The notes under the pieces were generated by a model. It saw only the letters and a program-made list of their open reading frames with translations. It was not told the DNA's origin and searched no databases. From contig NZ_JAUMKD010000010.1 of NCBI RefSeq assembly GCF_030519475.1, positions 62,001 to 126,000 on the forward strand: 64,000 nucleotides of DNA, read 5' to 3'. A program made the translations under genes and the position numbers. This stretch comes from Micromonospora sp. C28SCA-DRY-2 (GTDB lineage: Bacteria; Actinomycetota; Actinomycetes; Mycobacteriales; Micromonosporaceae). Shown here piece after piece: positions 16,994 to 24,718 of this stretch. The stretch's first letter is position 1. Every line of letters begins with the position of its first letter.

Positions 16994-17974
16994 GTGCGCG
17001 CGAGTCGGCTGGTCTCCCTGCTGCTGCTCCTGCAGGCCCGGGGCCGGATGACCGCGCAGGAACTGGCCGACGCCCTGGAGGTGTCGGTGCGCACCGTCTA
17101 CCGCGACGTCGAGTCGCTCGGCGCCGCCGGCGTCCCGGTCTACGCCGACCGCGGGCCGGCCGGCGGCTACCGCCTGCTCGACGGCTACCGGACCCGGTTG
17201 ACCGGGCTCACCGCCGACGAGGCGCAGGCGCTGTTCCTGACCGGCATGCCGGGCCCGGCGGCCGAGCTGGGACTCGGTTCGGTGCTGGCCACCGCGGAGT
17301 TGAAGCTGCGCGCCGCGTTGCCGGCCGAGCTGGCCGATCGGGGCGAGCGGATCCGGCAGCGGTTCCACCTGGACGCCCCGACCTGGTTCCGCGAGCCGGA
17401 GCCCACCCCGCACCTGGCCGCGCTGGCCCGGGCGGTGTGGGAGGACCGCCGGGTCGAGGTGCGCTACCGGCGGTGGAAGGCGCCCCGGGAGGTGACCCGG
17501 CTGCTCGCGCCGCTCGGCGTGGTGCTCAAGGCCGGTCGCTGGTACCTGGTCGCCGACGCGGGCGGCGACGTGCGCACCTACCGGGTCGGCGCGATCCTCG
17601 AGCTGACCGTCCTGGACGAGCACTTCGACCGGCCGGACGACTTCGACCTGGGGCGCTGCTGGCAGGAGCACGCCGACCGCTACGAGCGCGGCGTCTACCG
17701 GGCCGAGGCGACGGTACGGATGACCACGGCGGCGCTGGAGCTGACCGGGTACGTCTTCCCGCCGGCGATGGCCCGGGCGGCGCGGGCGGCGGCCGGCCCG
17801 CCGGACGAGCACGGCTGGCTGCGCACCACGGTGCCGATCGAGTCGGTCCGGCACGGCCACATCGAGCTGCTGAAGCTCGGCGCGGAGGTGGAGGTGCTGG
17901 CCCCGGCGGAGCTGCGGGAGCGGTTCGTCGGCACCGCGCGGGCGCTGGCCGAGATGTACGCCCCGGCGCCCTGA
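16994..17974 (+). CDS. WYL-domain transcriptional regulator (YafY-like)
   Basis: 326 residues. The N-terminal DeoR-type HTH_11 (RLVSLLLLLQARGRMTAQEL, then VSVRTVYRDVESL at about residues 31-43) is followed by a WYL domain (about 140-215, containing VVLKAGRWYLVADAGG) and a WCX extension. WYL proteins bind nucleic-acid or nucleotide ligands and act as repressors or activators, often of stress or metabolic genes. GTG 16994 follows TAGCGT (16982-16987) by 6 nt. It faces Hsp20 tail-to-tail across a strong hairpin. Confidence 0.9.
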   Translation: MRASRLVSLLLLLQARGRMTAQELADALEVSVRTVYRDVESLGAAGVPVYADRGPAGGYRLLDGYRTRLTGLTADEAQALFLTGMPGPAAELGLGSVLATAELKLRAALPAELADRGERIRQRFHLDAPTWFREPEPTPHLAALARAVWEDRRVEVRYRRWKAPREVTRLLAPLGVVLKAGRWYLVADAGGDVRTYRVGAILELTVLDEHFDRPDDFDLGRCWQEHADRYERGVYRAEATVRMTTAALELTGYVFPPAMARAARAAAGPPDEHGWLRTTVPIESVRHGHIELLKLGAEVEVLAPAELRERFVGTARALAEMYAPAP

Positions 17975-17991
17975 GCCCCGGGGGCACGCCT

Positions 17992-18022
17992 CGGGGCGGG
18001 CCCGGCGCGCGGACCCGCCCCG
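17992..18022. terminator. Bidirectional hairpin terminator
   Basis: CGGGGCGGG (17992-18000) pairs perfectly with CCCGCCCCG (18014-18022) around a 13-nt loop, between the convergent WYL regulator and Hsp20 genes. Confidence 0.65.
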
Positions 18023-18029
18023 GAAGCGG

Positions 18030-18455
18030 TCAGGCGTTGATCTGCTTGCGGCCGTTGCCGTTGGCGGTGATGCTGATCCGCCGCGGCTTGGCCCGCTCGG
18101 CGATCGGGATGCGCAGCGTCAGCACGCCGTTGTCGTAGCCGGCCTCGAGCTTGTCGGTGTCGAGGGTGTCGCCGAGGAACAGCTGCCGGCTGAAGGTGCC
18201 CATCGGGCGCTCGGCGGCGACCAGTTCGACCTTGTCGCCGGTGGGCCGGCGGCGCTCGGCGCGGACGGTCAGCACGTTGCGCTCCACCGTGCAGTCGATG
18301 CTGTCCGGGTCGACGCCGGGCAGGTCGAACGCCGCGTAGAAGTAGTCGCCGTCGCGGTAGGCGTCCATGTGCATCATGGCCGGCCGGGCGGTGGTGCCGA
18401 AGAACTGCTCGGCGAGCCGGTCGATCTCACGGAACGGGTCGGTACGCATCAGCAT
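18030..18455 (-). CDS. Small heat-shock protein, Hsp20/alpha-crystallin family
   Basis: 141 residues. The alpha-crystallin domain (about residues 35-130) contains YFYAAFDLPGVDPDSI, NVLTVRAERR, RQLFLGDTLDTD and the conserved GVLTLRIPIAE; the short basic C-terminal tail lacks a clear I-x-I motif. It is an ATP-independent holdase that binds unfolding proteins. A GAGGAGG ribosome site precedes the ATG. A match to the HspR operator HAIR lies about 40 bp upstream, so it belongs to the HspR heat-shock regulon. Confidence 0.95.
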   Translation of the reverse strand: MLMRTDPFREIDRLAEQFFGTTARPAMMHMDAYRDGDYFYAAFDLPGVDPDSIDCTVERNVLTVRAERRRPTGDKVELVAAERPMGTFSRQLFLGDTLDTDKLEAGYDNGVLTLRIPIAERAKPRRISITANGNGRKQINA

Positions 18456-18494
18456 GGTCGTGCCTCCTCGGTTCTCCTGGCCGAAGGTGTCAGG

Positions 18495-18513
18495 TTGAGT
18501 CTGGGTGACTCAA
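18495..18513. promoter_or_regulatory. HAIR element (HspR-associated inverted repeat)
   Basis: TTGAGT (18495-18500), seven bases, ACTCAA (18508-18513) matches the HAIR core of the consensus CTTGAGT-N7-ACTCAAG; only the outermost C/G pair differs. It lies upstream of hsp20, where HspR repression is expected. HspR itself is not in the window. Confidence 0.85.
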
Positions 18514-18637
18514 CTTCCTCTTCTGTGATAGCGCGGGAAGCGACAGTCGTCAACTCGGCAGGAGCTTTTCGAACCGGTCCTCGGCGTGGCCGTACCGGGC
18601 GGGAGGCGGCGGGCGCCGCCGCGGGTGCCGGCGGCGG

Positions 18638-19060
18638 TCAGCGACGGCGGGCCGGCAGCAGGGCGATCAGTGCCGCCGCCACCGCCAGGTGCATGGCGCC
18701 GAGGGCGACCTTGGCGCCGCCGGTGGCGTCGGTGGCGACGACCGGGAAGAGCGAGAGCAGCGCCACCACCACCGCGAGCACCGTCCAGACAGCGGCCCCC
18801 CGCCGGGTCAGTCGCTCCAGCACGGCCAGCGCCGCCCAGCCCAGCAGGGCGGAGCCGAGCGACACCGTGACGATCGCGGCGGGGCCGAGTTCCATCGCCG
18901 GCTGCCCCGGATTCCGCACTGTGTAGTCGACGCCGGCGATCGCGCCGACGGCCCAGATGAGCACGCAGGCCACGACGGCGGTGGCCATGCCGAGCGCGCG
19001 GCGACGCAGGGACGGGGCGGGGGTGGCGGTGGTGGTGGTGGACGACGCGGTGGCGGTCAT
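18638..19060 (-). CDS. DUF6069-like four-helix membrane protein
   Basis: 140 residues. A Ser/Thr/Ala-rich N terminus (about 18 residues) is followed by four hydrophobic helices (roughly 23-45, 60-82, 89-106, 113-133). The sequence pattern, with VDYTVRNPGQPAMELGPAAI between helices 1 and 2, is like the actinobacterial DUF6069 family; the function is unknown. AGGAGCAACC precedes the ATG. It lies 75 bp downstream of a MarR gene on the same strand; the gap holds a near-perfect palindrome, so it is a likely target of that regulator. Confidence 0.7.
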   Translation of the reverse strand: MTATASSTTTTATPAPSLRRRALGMATAVVACVLIWAVGAIAGVDYTVRNPGQPAMELGPAAIVTVSLGSALLGWAALAVLERLTRRGAAVWTVLAVVVALLSLFPVVATDATGGAKVALGAMHLAVAAALIALLPARRR

Positions 19061-19107
19061 GGTTGCTCCTCGGTCGGGGACGCGAACAACTGAGACCGTA
19101 GCAGATC

Positions 19108-19121
19108 GTCTTGATCGAGAC
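19108..19121. promoter_or_regulatory. Palindrome upstream of the membrane-protein gene
   Basis: GTCTTGATCGAGAC is a 14-bp dyad with one mismatched pair, followed by GAGA-CTA-TCTC (19117-19127). It sits in the AT-richer gap between the MarR gene and its downstream membrane-protein gene, close to a possible - strand -10 TACGGT, and is a candidate MarR operator. Confidence 0.45.
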
Positions 19122-19135
19122 TATCTCATTCGGAA

Positions 19136-19609
19136 CTAAAATCCGGGGCGGCTACCCGGGCCGCACGCCCCGCCGCCCGCCAGCCGCCCCGCCACCAGCG
19201 CCTCGATCGACCGCAGGAACACCGCGCGGTCGGCCTCCGGCAACGAGGCGAGCACGTCCCGGTGGATGCCCGCCGCGATCTCCTGTGCCCGGTGCAGCAC
19301 CTTCTCGCCCTCCGGGGTGACCTCCACCAGCCGGGCCCGCCGGTCGCTCGGCGACGGCTGGCGACGGACCAGGCCCGCGGCCTCCAACTGGTCCAGCGTC
19401 ACGACCATGGTGGTCTTGTCGACCCCGCACCGGTCACCGAGCTGCCGCTGGGTGAGCCCACCCGGCCGGGCCATCAGCAGCACGTAGTGGGCCCGAGGTG
19501 AGATGCCCAGTTCGGCCAGCCCGGCGGCCAGCTCCTCGGTCAGCGCGTGACTGGCCCAGGAGAGCAGGAACATCAGGTCCCGGGTGCCACCGGGCGAGCA
19601 CGAGGTCAT
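19136..19609 (-). CDS. MarR-family transcriptional regulator
   Basis: 157 residues. Helix 1 (FLLSWASHALTEELAAGLAEL) is followed by the HTH LTQRQLGDRCGVDKTTMVVTLDQLEAAGL and the wing SPSDRRARLVEVTPEG, all in normal MarR register. ATG 19609 (MTSCSPGG) was selected; the longer open frame overlaps the upstream DUF2087 gene. It is the third of four same-strand genes spaced 50-75 bp, followed by a membrane protein with a dyad in front of it. The ligand is unknown. Confidence 0.88.
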   Translation of the reverse strand: MTSCSPGGTRDLMFLLSWASHALTEELAAGLAELGISPRAHYVLLMARPGGLTQRQLGDRCGVDKTTMVVTLDQLEAAGLVRRQPSPSDRRARLVEVTPEGEKVLHRAQEIAAGIHRDVLASLPEADRAVFLRSIEALVAGRLAGGGACGPGSRPGF

Positions 19610-19662
19610 GCCCCCGAGGCTAACAAGATGTTCCGTGACGGGATCGTTTCGCCGGCGAACGA

Positions 19663-20181
19663 TCAGGCGCCGCTGCGCCAGTAGACGCCCTGCTCCCGGG
19701 CGAGCAGGCCCTCGTCGACCAGGTAGCGCCGCAGGGTGACGTGGTCCGAGCCGCCACCGGCACACCAGGCGCGCAACGCGTCGTCCACCGCCCGCTCCGG
19801 ATAGCGCACGCCCGGGTCGAAGCTGCCGGCGATGTGCGCCAGCAGCACCCGGCGCCGGCCGCGCTGCGCCGGCAGGGCGACCAGCACCCCGTCGCGCAGG
19901 AACGTGCGCAGGATCTTCTCCGCCGGCTCCCGCGCCGCCCGGGCCGGCGGGTCGGTGCGGGCCGCCTCGCGCAGCCGGTCCGCGTCCACCCGCAGGTCGC
20001 CGTCGTCGCCGGTGACCAGGCCGGCGTCGCGCAGCCGGCGGATCGCCGTGACGACCGGCCGTGCCGCCAGCCCGGTCCGCCCGGCCACCGCCGGCGCGTC
20101 CGCGGCGCCGAGCACGATGGCCGCGAAGACCTGTCGCCGTATGTCGTCGGCGAGCGCCCCCGCCAGAACCTGTGCCGTCAT
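19663..20181 (-). CDS. DUF2087-domain HTH protein
   Basis: 172 residues. The N-terminal half is an ArsR-like winged helix (about residues 8-70, with GLAARPVVTAIRRLRDAGLV). The C-terminal half is DUF2087: LRTFLRDGVLVALPAQRGRRRVLL, SFDPGVRYPERAVDDALRAW and the closing SDHVTLRRYLVDEGLLAR, which is diagnostic for the family. It is a probable transcriptional regulator of unknown signal. ATG 20181 is chosen over a GTG three codons upstream because AGGGTGG lies at the right distance. Confidence 0.82.
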   Translation of the reverse strand: MTAQVLAGALADDIRRQVFAAIVLGAADAPAVAGRTGLAARPVVTAIRRLRDAGLVTGDDGDLRVDADRLREAARTDPPARAAREPAEKILRTFLRDGVLVALPAQRGRRRVLLAHIAGSFDPGVRYPERAVDDALRAWCAGGGSDHVTLRRYLVDEGLLAREQGVYWRSGA

Positions 20182-20233
20182 GCCGGCCACCCTGCCAGCG
20201 GCGGTAGGGCGGCGCCAGACGATTTCCCCGGTG

Positions 20234-20731
20234 TCAGTCGGCCGGCCGCTCGGCGACCAGGACCACCCGGCGCAGCAGGTCGGCCAGGAGTCGCCGCTGC
20301 TCGGGATCGAGGGCGGCCAGCAGCCGCTGCTCCTCGGCGCCCCGCACGTCCATCGCCCCCCGCCAGGCGGCCCGGCCGGCGTCGGTGAGCTCGACGTCGA
20401 CCCGGCGCCGGTCGACGTCGGACGGGATGCGCCGGACGAACCCCCGCCGGTGCAGCGCGTCCACCCGGGCGGTGACCGAGGCGGGCGCCATGGCCAGGTC
20501 GCGGGCCAGGTCGGACGGGGCGGCGCGACCGCCGCGGCCGGCCAGCGCGTGCAGGGTGTCGTACTCGTGCCCCTGCAGGTCGAGCGTGGCGAGCGCGCGC
20601 TGCTTCACGGTGCGCAGGTGCCGGGTGAGGAACTGCATCCGGGTGACCGCGCCCTCGATGTCGGGGTCGAGGTCGGGCAGGACCGGCAGCCAGCGTTCCA
20701 CGTGCCGGTCGACCTGATCGCGGGCGGTCAT
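20234..20731 (-). CDS. MarR-family regulator of the adjacent MFS exporter
   Basis: 165 residues. The HTH is PSDLARDLAMAPASVTARVDAL and the wing PSDVDRRRVDVELTDAG. It is divergent from an MFS gene; the 47-bp gap holds a 9-bp perfect inverted repeat, the classic arrangement for a MarR repressor that controls itself and an efflux pump and is released by the pumped compound. ATG 20731 (MTARDQVDRHVERW) is used; an in-frame upstream ATG would lie inside the operator arm. Confidence 0.92.
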   Translation of the reverse strand: MTARDQVDRHVERWLPVLPDLDPDIEGAVTRMQFLTRHLRTVKQRALATLDLQGHEYDTLHALAGRGGRAAPSDLARDLAMAPASVTARVDALHRRGFVRRIPSDVDRRRVDVELTDAGRAAWRGAMDVRGAEEQRLLAALDPEQRRLLADLLRRVVLVAERPAD

Positions 20732-20743
20732 GCGGAGAGCGTA

Positions 20744-20769
20744 CGTCAACGACGAAATATTCGTTGACG
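20744..20769. promoter_or_regulatory. MarR operator between divergent marR and MFS genes
   Basis: CGTCAACGA (20744-20752) and TCGTTGACG (20761-20769) form a perfect 9-bp inverted repeat with an 8-bp AT-rich centre; inside it CGAA-ATA-TTCG (20753-20763) is also palindromic. It lies 13 bp before the MarR start and 9 bp before the MFS start, so one dimer would block both promoters. Confidence 0.82.
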
Positions 20770-20778
20770 AAAGGTTCG

Positions 20779-22017
20779 ATGTCGAAGTACTTTCCTCCGG
20801 TGACCCATCCCCTGCGCGTCCGCTCCTTCCGGCTGCTCTTCCTCAGCCGTACCGTCTCGGCCGTCGGTGACGCCGTGGTGCCCGCCGCCCTGGCCCTGGC
20901 CGTGCTCCGCGCGACCGGCTCCCCCGGCGCGCTGGCCCTGGTGCTCGCCTGCGCCACCGTTCCCCGGCTGCTGCTGCTGCCGCTCGGCGGTGTGCTCGCC
21001 GACCGGTTCGACGCGCGCCGGGTAGCGATCGCGGCCGACCTGGTCCGCTGCGCCGCGCAACTGGTCGTCGGCGTCGAACTCCTCGGTGACCCGGCCCTGG
21101 CCCCGATCGCGGTGGCCACCGCGGTCGGCGGCGCCGCGGGCGCGTTCGCCCTGCCCACCGCCGCACCCCTGGTCGCCGCCACGGTCACGCCGGCCCAGCG
21201 GCAACCGGCCAACGCGCTCGTCGGCGTCACCGCCAACGCCAGCCGGCTCGCCGGACCGGCGTTGGCCGGCGCGCTGATCTGGGCCGCCGGGCCGGGCTGG
21301 GCCTTCCTGTTCGACGCCGCCTCGTTCGCGGTCAGCGCCGCGCTGCTGGCCGCCGTCCGGATCCGCCACGTGCCGCTGCCCGCCCCGTCCCTGCGCGCCG
21401 ACCTGGTGCACGGCTGGCGGGCGGTGCGCGCCCGCGACTGGTACTGGACCAGCCTGGTGGCGCACGGCGTGTGGAACGGCGCCGCGGCCGTGCTGATGAC
21501 CCTGGGCCCCGCGGTGGCCGTGCACCGCCTCGGCGGCGAGGGCGTCTGGGTGCTGCTGTTGCAGGCCGGGGCGGTCGGCATGCTCGCCGGGTCGCTGCTG
21601 GCCGCGCGGGTGCGACCCCGCCGTCCGGTGCTGCTGGCCAACCTCGCCCTGGCCGGCTACGCGGCGCCGCTGGCGCTGCTGGCCGTCGCCGCCCCCGCCC
21701 CGCTGGTGATCGCCGCGTACGGGCTGGCGCTGACCGCCCTCGGCTACCTCAACCCGGTCTGGGAGACCGTCGTGCAGCACGAGTTCCCGCCGCGGGTGCT
21801 CGCCCGGGTCACCTCGTACGACTGGCTGGTCTCGCTGGCCGCGACGCCGCTCGGCTACGCTCTCGCGCCGGTCGCGGCGCGGACCTTCGGCGACCCCGCG
21901 CCGCTGCTCACGGCCGGCCTGCTGGTGCTGGTCGCCTGCGCCGGCACCGCCGCCGTGCCCGGCGTACGCCGGCTGACCCTCGCCCCGCGCGACGACCTGG
22001 CGGCCGCCGCGCGGTGA
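20779..22017 (+). CDS. MFS drug-efflux-type transporter
   Basis: 412 residues, twelve hydrophobic helices, MFS_3/DHA group. RLLFLSRTVSAVGDAVVPAAL opens helix 1 and GGVLADRFDARRV is motif A between helices 2 and 3. ATG 20779 (MSKYFPPVTHP) has AAAGG 4-5 nt upstream; the earlier TTG lies within the operator. The divergent MarR gene and operator suggest induction by a toxic compound that is also the pump substrate (inference from arrangement). Confidence 0.9.
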   Translation: MSKYFPPVTHPLRVRSFRLLFLSRTVSAVGDAVVPAALALAVLRATGSPGALALVLACATVPRLLLLPLGGVLADRFDARRVAIAADLVRCAAQLVVGVELLGDPALAPIAVATAVGGAAGAFALPTAAPLVAATVTPAQRQPANALVGVTANASRLAGPALAGALIWAAGPGWAFLFDAASFAVSAALLAAVRIRHVPLPAPSLRADLVHGWRAVRARDWYWTSLVAHGVWNGAAAVLMTLGPAVAVHRLGGEGVWVLLLQAGAVGMLAGSLLAARVRPRRPVLLANLALAGYAAPLALLAVAAPAPLVIAAYGLALTALGYLNPVWETVVQHEFPPRVLARVTSYDWLVSLAATPLGYALAPVAARTFGDPAPLLTAGLLVLVACAGTAAVPGVRRLTLAPRDDLAAAAR

Positions 22018-22039
22018 CCCGGCGCGGGTGTGGGGTGGC

Positions 22040-22435
22040 TCAGAGCGGGTGCCCGGTGGTGGCGTCCACGTGGTCGGGCACCGGGTCGTGCCGGTCCCCG
22101 ACGCTGGACGTGCCCGCCGGTTCGAACATCAGGATCGACGCGCCCCCCGGCGACGACGGGCGGTGCGCCACCCCGCGCGGTACGACGTGGACGGAACCGC
22201 GCGGCAGCACCACCTCCCGCTCGGCGCCGCCCTCCCCGTCGCGCGAGGCGATGCGCAACTCGCCCTCCAGCACCAGGAAGAACTCGTCGGTGTCGTCGTG
22301 GGTGTGCCAGACGTGCTCGCCGGCCACCTTGGCGATCCGCACGTCGTAGTCGTTGACCCGGGTGACGATCCGGGGGCTCCACAGCTGGGTGAACCCGGCC
22401 AGCGCGGCGGCCAGGTCGATCGGCTCGGCTCTCAT
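22040..22435 (-). CDS. Cupin-domain protein
   Basis: 131 residues, single beta-barrel cupin. Motif 1 is recognisable as EHVWHTHDDTDEFFLVLEGEL (His-x-His and Glu metal ligands, about residues 40-58), and motif 2 as PRGSVHVVPRGVAHRP with a third His. Small cupins of this kind bind a metal and a small ligand; no reaction can be assigned. It converges with the MFS gene, and its start (ATG 22435) is 85 bp from the divergent GT39-like gene. Confidence 0.85.
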   Translation of the reverse strand: MRAEPIDLAAALAGFTQLWSPRIVTRVNDYDVRIAKVAGEHVWHTHDDTDEFFLVLEGELRIASRDGEGGAEREVVLPRGSVHVVPRGVAHRPSSPGGASILMFEPAGTSSVGDRHDPVPDHVDATTGHPL

Positions 22436-22520
22436 CCGTCCATCCTGCCCGGCGAGACCGACCGCGTCAGCCCGCGTCGCGGGGCAACCGGCGGTGGCAT
22501 CGGCGGGCGATGATGGGCGG

Positions 22521-24062
22521 GTGGCCGAACCCGTCACCGACGTCGCCGCCCGCACCCCCGACGAGCCGACCCCGGAGCAGCCACCCGCGCCCGGTCCGCG
22601 CGCCCGCGGTCCGTGGCTGGTCGCCGCCGCCACGAGCACGGTGCTGCTGCTGCTCGCCACCCGCTACGGCTACCACCGCGACGAGCTGTACTTCCTGCTC
22701 TGCGGCCGGCACCTCGACTGGGGCTACGTCGACCAGGGCCCGCTGGTGCCCGCCCTGGCCCGGCTCGCCGACACCGTCGCCCCGGGCAGCCTGCTCGCGC
22801 TGCGGACGCCGTCGGCGCTGATCGCCGGCGCCGCGGTGCTGCTCACCGCGGCGATCGCCCGCGAACTCGGCGCGGGACGCGGCGGGCAGACCCTCGCCGC
22901 GTTCCTCGCGGCCACCTCCGGCATCGTCCTCGCCCCCGGGCACCTGCTCAGCACCACCACCGTCGACGTGCTGGTCTGGCTGACCGCGGCGTGGTGCGCC
23001 GTTCGGCTGCTGCGCACCGGCGACAGCCGCTGGGCGCTCGGCGTCGGGCTGGCCGTCGGCGTCGGGATGCTCAACAAGCTGCTGCCCGCCCTGCTCGCGG
23101 CCGGGCTGCTCGCCGGGGTGGCCGTCGCCGGTCCGCGCCGGCTGCTGCGCGACCGCTGGGTGCTCGCCGCCGCCGCGCTGGCCGCGCTGCTCGCCGCGCC
23201 CACCCTGGTCTGGCAGGCCAGCCACGGGTTCCCGCAACTGTCGGTGGCCGCCTCGATCGCCGACGGGGACAGCTCCTACAGCGGCCGCCTCGACGCGCTC
23301 GTCCTGCAGTTCGTCATCATCAGCCCGTACGCGGTGCCGATCTGGGTGGCCGGGCTGGTGGCGCTGCTGCGCCGACCCGGCTGGCGGGCGTACCGGGCGG
23401 TGGGCTGGGCGTGGCTGGTGGTGGTCGCCGTGGTGCTGGCCGCCGGCGGCAAGGGCTACTACGACGCGCCGCTGCTGCTGGTGCTCACCGCCGCCGGGGC
23501 GGTGGTCGCCGCCGGGTGGGCGGCCCGGGCCCGGTGGCGGCGCGGCCTGCTGGCGGCCGGCGCCGCGCTGACCGTCGCCGGCAGCGCGGTCCTCCTGCTG
23601 CCCACCCTGCCGGCGCAGCGGTTGCCCGAGGTGGTGGTCGCTGTCAACTACGACGCCGGCGAGACGATCGGCTGGCCCGCGTTCGCCGACTCCCTCGCCA
23701 CCGTCCACCGTGGCCTCCCCGCCGACCAGCGGGAGCGGGCCGTGATCCTCACCGGCAACTACGGCGAGGCGGGCGCGGTGGCCCGCTACGGCCCGGCGCG
23801 TGGCCTGCCCGCCGCGTACTCCGGCCACAACAGCATGGCCGACTTCGGCCGCCCGCCGGAGGGCGCCGACGTGGTGATCGCCGTCGGGTGGCAGCGTCCC
23901 GACCGGCTGCGCGGCTGGTTCACCGAGGTCACCCTCGCCGGGCGGGTGGACCAGCGGGTCGAGGTGGACAACGACGAGAACGGCGGCCCGATCTGGGTCT
24001 GCCGGGGGCTGCGGCGCCCGTGGGCGCAGTTCTGGGACGCCGAGGTACGCCACCGCGGCTGA
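22521..24062 (+). CDS. Glycosyltransferase family 39-like membrane protein
   Basis: 513 residues. After a Pro-rich N terminus (about 30 residues) comes helix 1 and then YGYHRDELYFLLCGRHLDWGYVDQGPL, the catalytic acidic loop of GT39/ArnT-type transferases (usually D-E/D near the first extracytoplasmic loop). About ten further helices follow, and an outside C-terminal domain contains ILTGNYGEAGAVARYG. These enzymes transfer a sugar from a polyprenyl-phosphate donor at the outer face of the membrane; donor and acceptor are unknown. GTG 22521 is inferred from the end of the low-complexity upstream frame. Confidence 0.85.
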   Translation: MAEPVTDVAARTPDEPTPEQPPAPGPRARGPWLVAAATSTVLLLLATRYGYHRDELYFLLCGRHLDWGYVDQGPLVPALARLADTVAPGSLLALRTPSALIAGAAVLLTAAIARELGAGRGGQTLAAFLAATSGIVLAPGHLLSTTTVDVLVWLTAAWCAVRLLRTGDSRWALGVGLAVGVGMLNKLLPALLAAGLLAGVAVAGPRRLLRDRWVLAAAALAALLAAPTLVWQASHGFPQLSVAASIADGDSSYSGRLDALVLQFVIISPYAVPIWVAGLVALLRRPGWRAYRAVGWAWLVVVAVVLAAGGKGYYDAPLLLVLTAAGAVVAAGWAARARWRRGLLAAGAALTVAGSAVLLLPTLPAQRLPEVVVAVNYDAGETIGWPAFADSLATVHRGLPADQRERAVILTGNYGEAGAVARYGPARGLPAAYSGHNSMADFGRPPEGADVVIAVGWQRPDRLRGWFTEVTLAGRVDQRVEVDNDENGGPIWVCRGLRRPWAQFWDAEVRHRG

Positions 24063-24074
24063 CCGGTCGCCGGT

Positions 24075-24584
24075 TCACTCCCCCGTCGGGCCGCCGGCCA
24101 ACTCGGCGACGATGTCCAGGTGCCCGAGGTGGCGGGCGTACTCCTGGACCAGGTGGAACAGCACCCGCTCCAGGGTCGCCGGGTCGGCGCCGGCCCACCG
24201 CGGGCCGGGCGCGCCGACCGCCGCCAGGTCGGTGGCGTTGACCACCGCGGTGGTGTGCGCACCCTGCGCGCGCAGCGCGGCGACCAGCTCGTCCCGGGTC
24301 TCCCCGGCGGCGACGTGCCAGCGGTCACCGCGCCGGTCGCCCCACGGCTCGGCGACGTCGCGGCCCTGGAACCCCCACTCGATCCAGCGCAGCTCCACGA
24401 ACCGCAGGTGCTTGACCAGCTCCAGCGGGGTCCAGCCGGACGCCAGCCGGCTGCGCCGCAGCTCCTCCTCGGGCAGCGCCCGGACCTTGGCCAGCAGGGT
24501 CTCCCGGAAGTAGTCGAGGTAGCGCAGGAACACCTCGGCGCGGCTGGTCGCCGGGGCGGTGGGCTCGGGAAACGGCATCGTCAC
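24075..24584 (-). CDS. DinB / DUF664 family protein (mycothiol-transferase-like)
   Basis: 169 residues in a four-helix bundle. SGWTPLELVKHLRFVELRWIEWGF carries the first metal-ligand His, and FHLVQEYARHLGHLDIVAEL the C-terminal His pair of the DinB_2 metal site. In actinobacteria this group includes mycothiol-dependent S-transferases. GTG 24584 follows GACAAT (- strand, 24591-24596) by 6 nt, indicating a leaderless start; an ATG two codons later is the alternative. It is tail-to-tail with the GT39-like gene. Confidence 0.85.
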   Translation of the reverse strand: MTMPFPEPTAPATSRAEVFLRYLDYFRETLLAKVRALPEEELRRSRLASGWTPLELVKHLRFVELRWIEWGFQGRDVAEPWGDRRGDRWHVAAGETRDELVAALRAQGAHTTAVVNATDLAAVGAPGPRWAGADPATLERVLFHLVQEYARHLGHLDIVAELAGGPTGE

Positions 24585-24718
24585 CGGGCCATTGTCCGCC
24601 GCTGCGGCGCGGCGGCGTCGGTGGCCAGCCGACGGGCGTCCCCGATCGCGGATCCCGGCGCTGCGCGGCGACGCCGGGTGCGGCAGAGTGGCACCCGACG
24701 ACGAGGGAGGCGGTGGCC

